In this document: positions 63,623 through 64,000 of the stretch, one piece after another | Layout: each line of letters begins with the position of its first letter | How positions within the stretch are numbered: the first letter of the stretch is position 1 | Source of the DNA: Fragum whitleyi | Taxonomy: Eukaryota > Mollusca > Bivalvia > Cardiida > Cardiidae | Reading direction: 5' to 3' | NCBI GenBank assembly: GCA_948146395.1 | Contig: OX411558.1 | Coordinates: forward strand, 49,029,122 to 49,093,121 | DNA length: 64,000 nucleotides | Notes under the pieces: generated by a model | Databases searched by the model: none | What the model saw: the letters and a program-made list of their open reading frames with translations, nothing else | Told to the model about the DNA's origin: nothing | Translations under genes and position numbers: made by a program

Positions 63623-64000
63623 TGTGTAGTTTTCTACTTCCATTGATAAATGGTATTATTTATTCATTAATCTCCATTATGGCGAATAACATTATACAAT
63701 GGAATTGTCGCAGCATCAAGGCTAATTTTGAAGAACTCCAACTTCTAGTTTCGAAAGAAAAACCAGTTGCAGTTTGTTTACAAGAAACATTTCTAAAAGA
63801 TACAGACAATTTTTCCTTGAAATATCACTCTTGCTATTTGAAGAACTTTACAGAGCGTGAGAAAGCATCTGGTGGTGTTGGGATTATTGTAAATAATAAT
63901 ATCCCTCACCGTCGAATCAGTTTAGACACCTCTTTGCAAGCAGTGGCTGTAAGTATCTCTCTCAATAAAACTATTACACTGTGCTCGGTTTATCTTCCTC
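63622..64000 (+). CDS. LINE D ORF2, N-terminal endonuclease part (cut by window edge)
   Basis: ATG at 63622 shares its A with the ORF1 stop (TAATG). The frame gives the start of the APE endonuclease (MANNIIQWNCRSIKANFEEL, CLQETFLKD, SGGVGIIVNNN) and is open to the edge. It is closest to copy C. The domain content beyond the edge is unknown. Confidence 0.92.
   Translation, partial: MCSFLLPLINGIIYSLISIMANNIIQWNCRSIKANFEELQLLVSKEKPVAVCLQETFLKDTDNFSLKYHSCYLKNFTEREKASGGVGIIVNNNIPHRRISLDTSLQAVAVSISLNKTITLCSVYLP

Larger units (their letters stand above)
62535..64000 (+). mobile_element. LINE copy D (subfamily 2), 5' truncated, runs off right edge
   Basis: It starts inside ORF1 at the fold-back and continues through the ORF1 stop into ORF2, which is open to the window end. 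Its ORF1/ORF2 junction (TAATG) and ORF1 sequence group it with copy C. The 3' end and target-site duplication are outside the window. Confidence 0.93.

Overview
This is AT-rich animal genomic DNA, and everything in it points to a bivalve mollusc or a close lophotrochozoan. The evidence is intron-containing gene fragments, I-group LINEs, tRNA-derived SINEs, Helentron fragments, and many hairpin-ended repeats with internal tandem arrays like the bivalve 'pearl' elements. There are no prokaryotic genes. Most of the window is transposable elements; host or virus-like coding sequence survives as islands between them.

LINEs. One family with two subfamilies accounts for about 27 kb. Copies are A (1-1360, +, 3' end only), B (4363-10483, +), E (11254-14459, -, 5' truncated), C (17405-24103, -), G (25703-26246, -, short), a stub at 29632-29700 (-), F (35392-41616, +) and D (62535-window end, +). 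ORF1 is a gag-like protein with three CCHC-type zinc knuckles. ORF2 is APE endonuclease + reverse transcriptase + RNase H. C, E and F keep perfect 12-15 bp target-site duplications (TSDs). F has an intact 1247-codon ORF2 but a 1-nt frameshift in ORF1; B has an intact ORF1 but a stop codon in ORF2.

Helitron-like DNA. Two adjacent parts of a Helentron polyprotein lie at 32.6-33.56 kb (region between Rep and helicase) and 45.7-47.9 kb (PIF1-type helicase plus endonuclease, with the Walker A lysine replaced by Glu). Non-autonomous elements with terminal hairpins, subterminal inverted repeats and tandem cores lie at about 17.5-18.75, 29.5, 30.8-31.7, 43.4-44.5, 48.9-49.5, 51.7-52.2 and 59.0-60.56 kb.

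The most interesting part is a pair of loci that look like decayed compact DNA-virus or Maverick-type gene blocks. Each has an intronless single-BIR (IAP-like) ORF followed at once by an ORF with a conserved C-x2-C-x9-H-x-C motif (25.06-25.70 kb and 61.30-62.14 kb). At the second locus at least five small same-strand ORFs lie just upstream with abutting or overlapping stop/start codons (57.6-61.2 kb). Beside each locus are pieces of a spliced type I membrane-protein family (53.1-56.4 kb on the minus strand; 26.2-28.4 kb on the plus strand): signal peptide, Cys-bearing ectodomain, Thr-rich stalk, TM segment and tail. SINEs, a LINE and a Helentron-like repeat have inserted into these coding exons, so the ORFs are older than the insertions.

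Other host-type fragments are two phase-matched exons of a HECT E3 ligase (2.36-3.02 kb) and two pairs of candidate exons of unknown genes (10.83/14.59 kb and 24.22/24.52 kb). All assignments were made by reading motifs; no database search or gene predictor was available.
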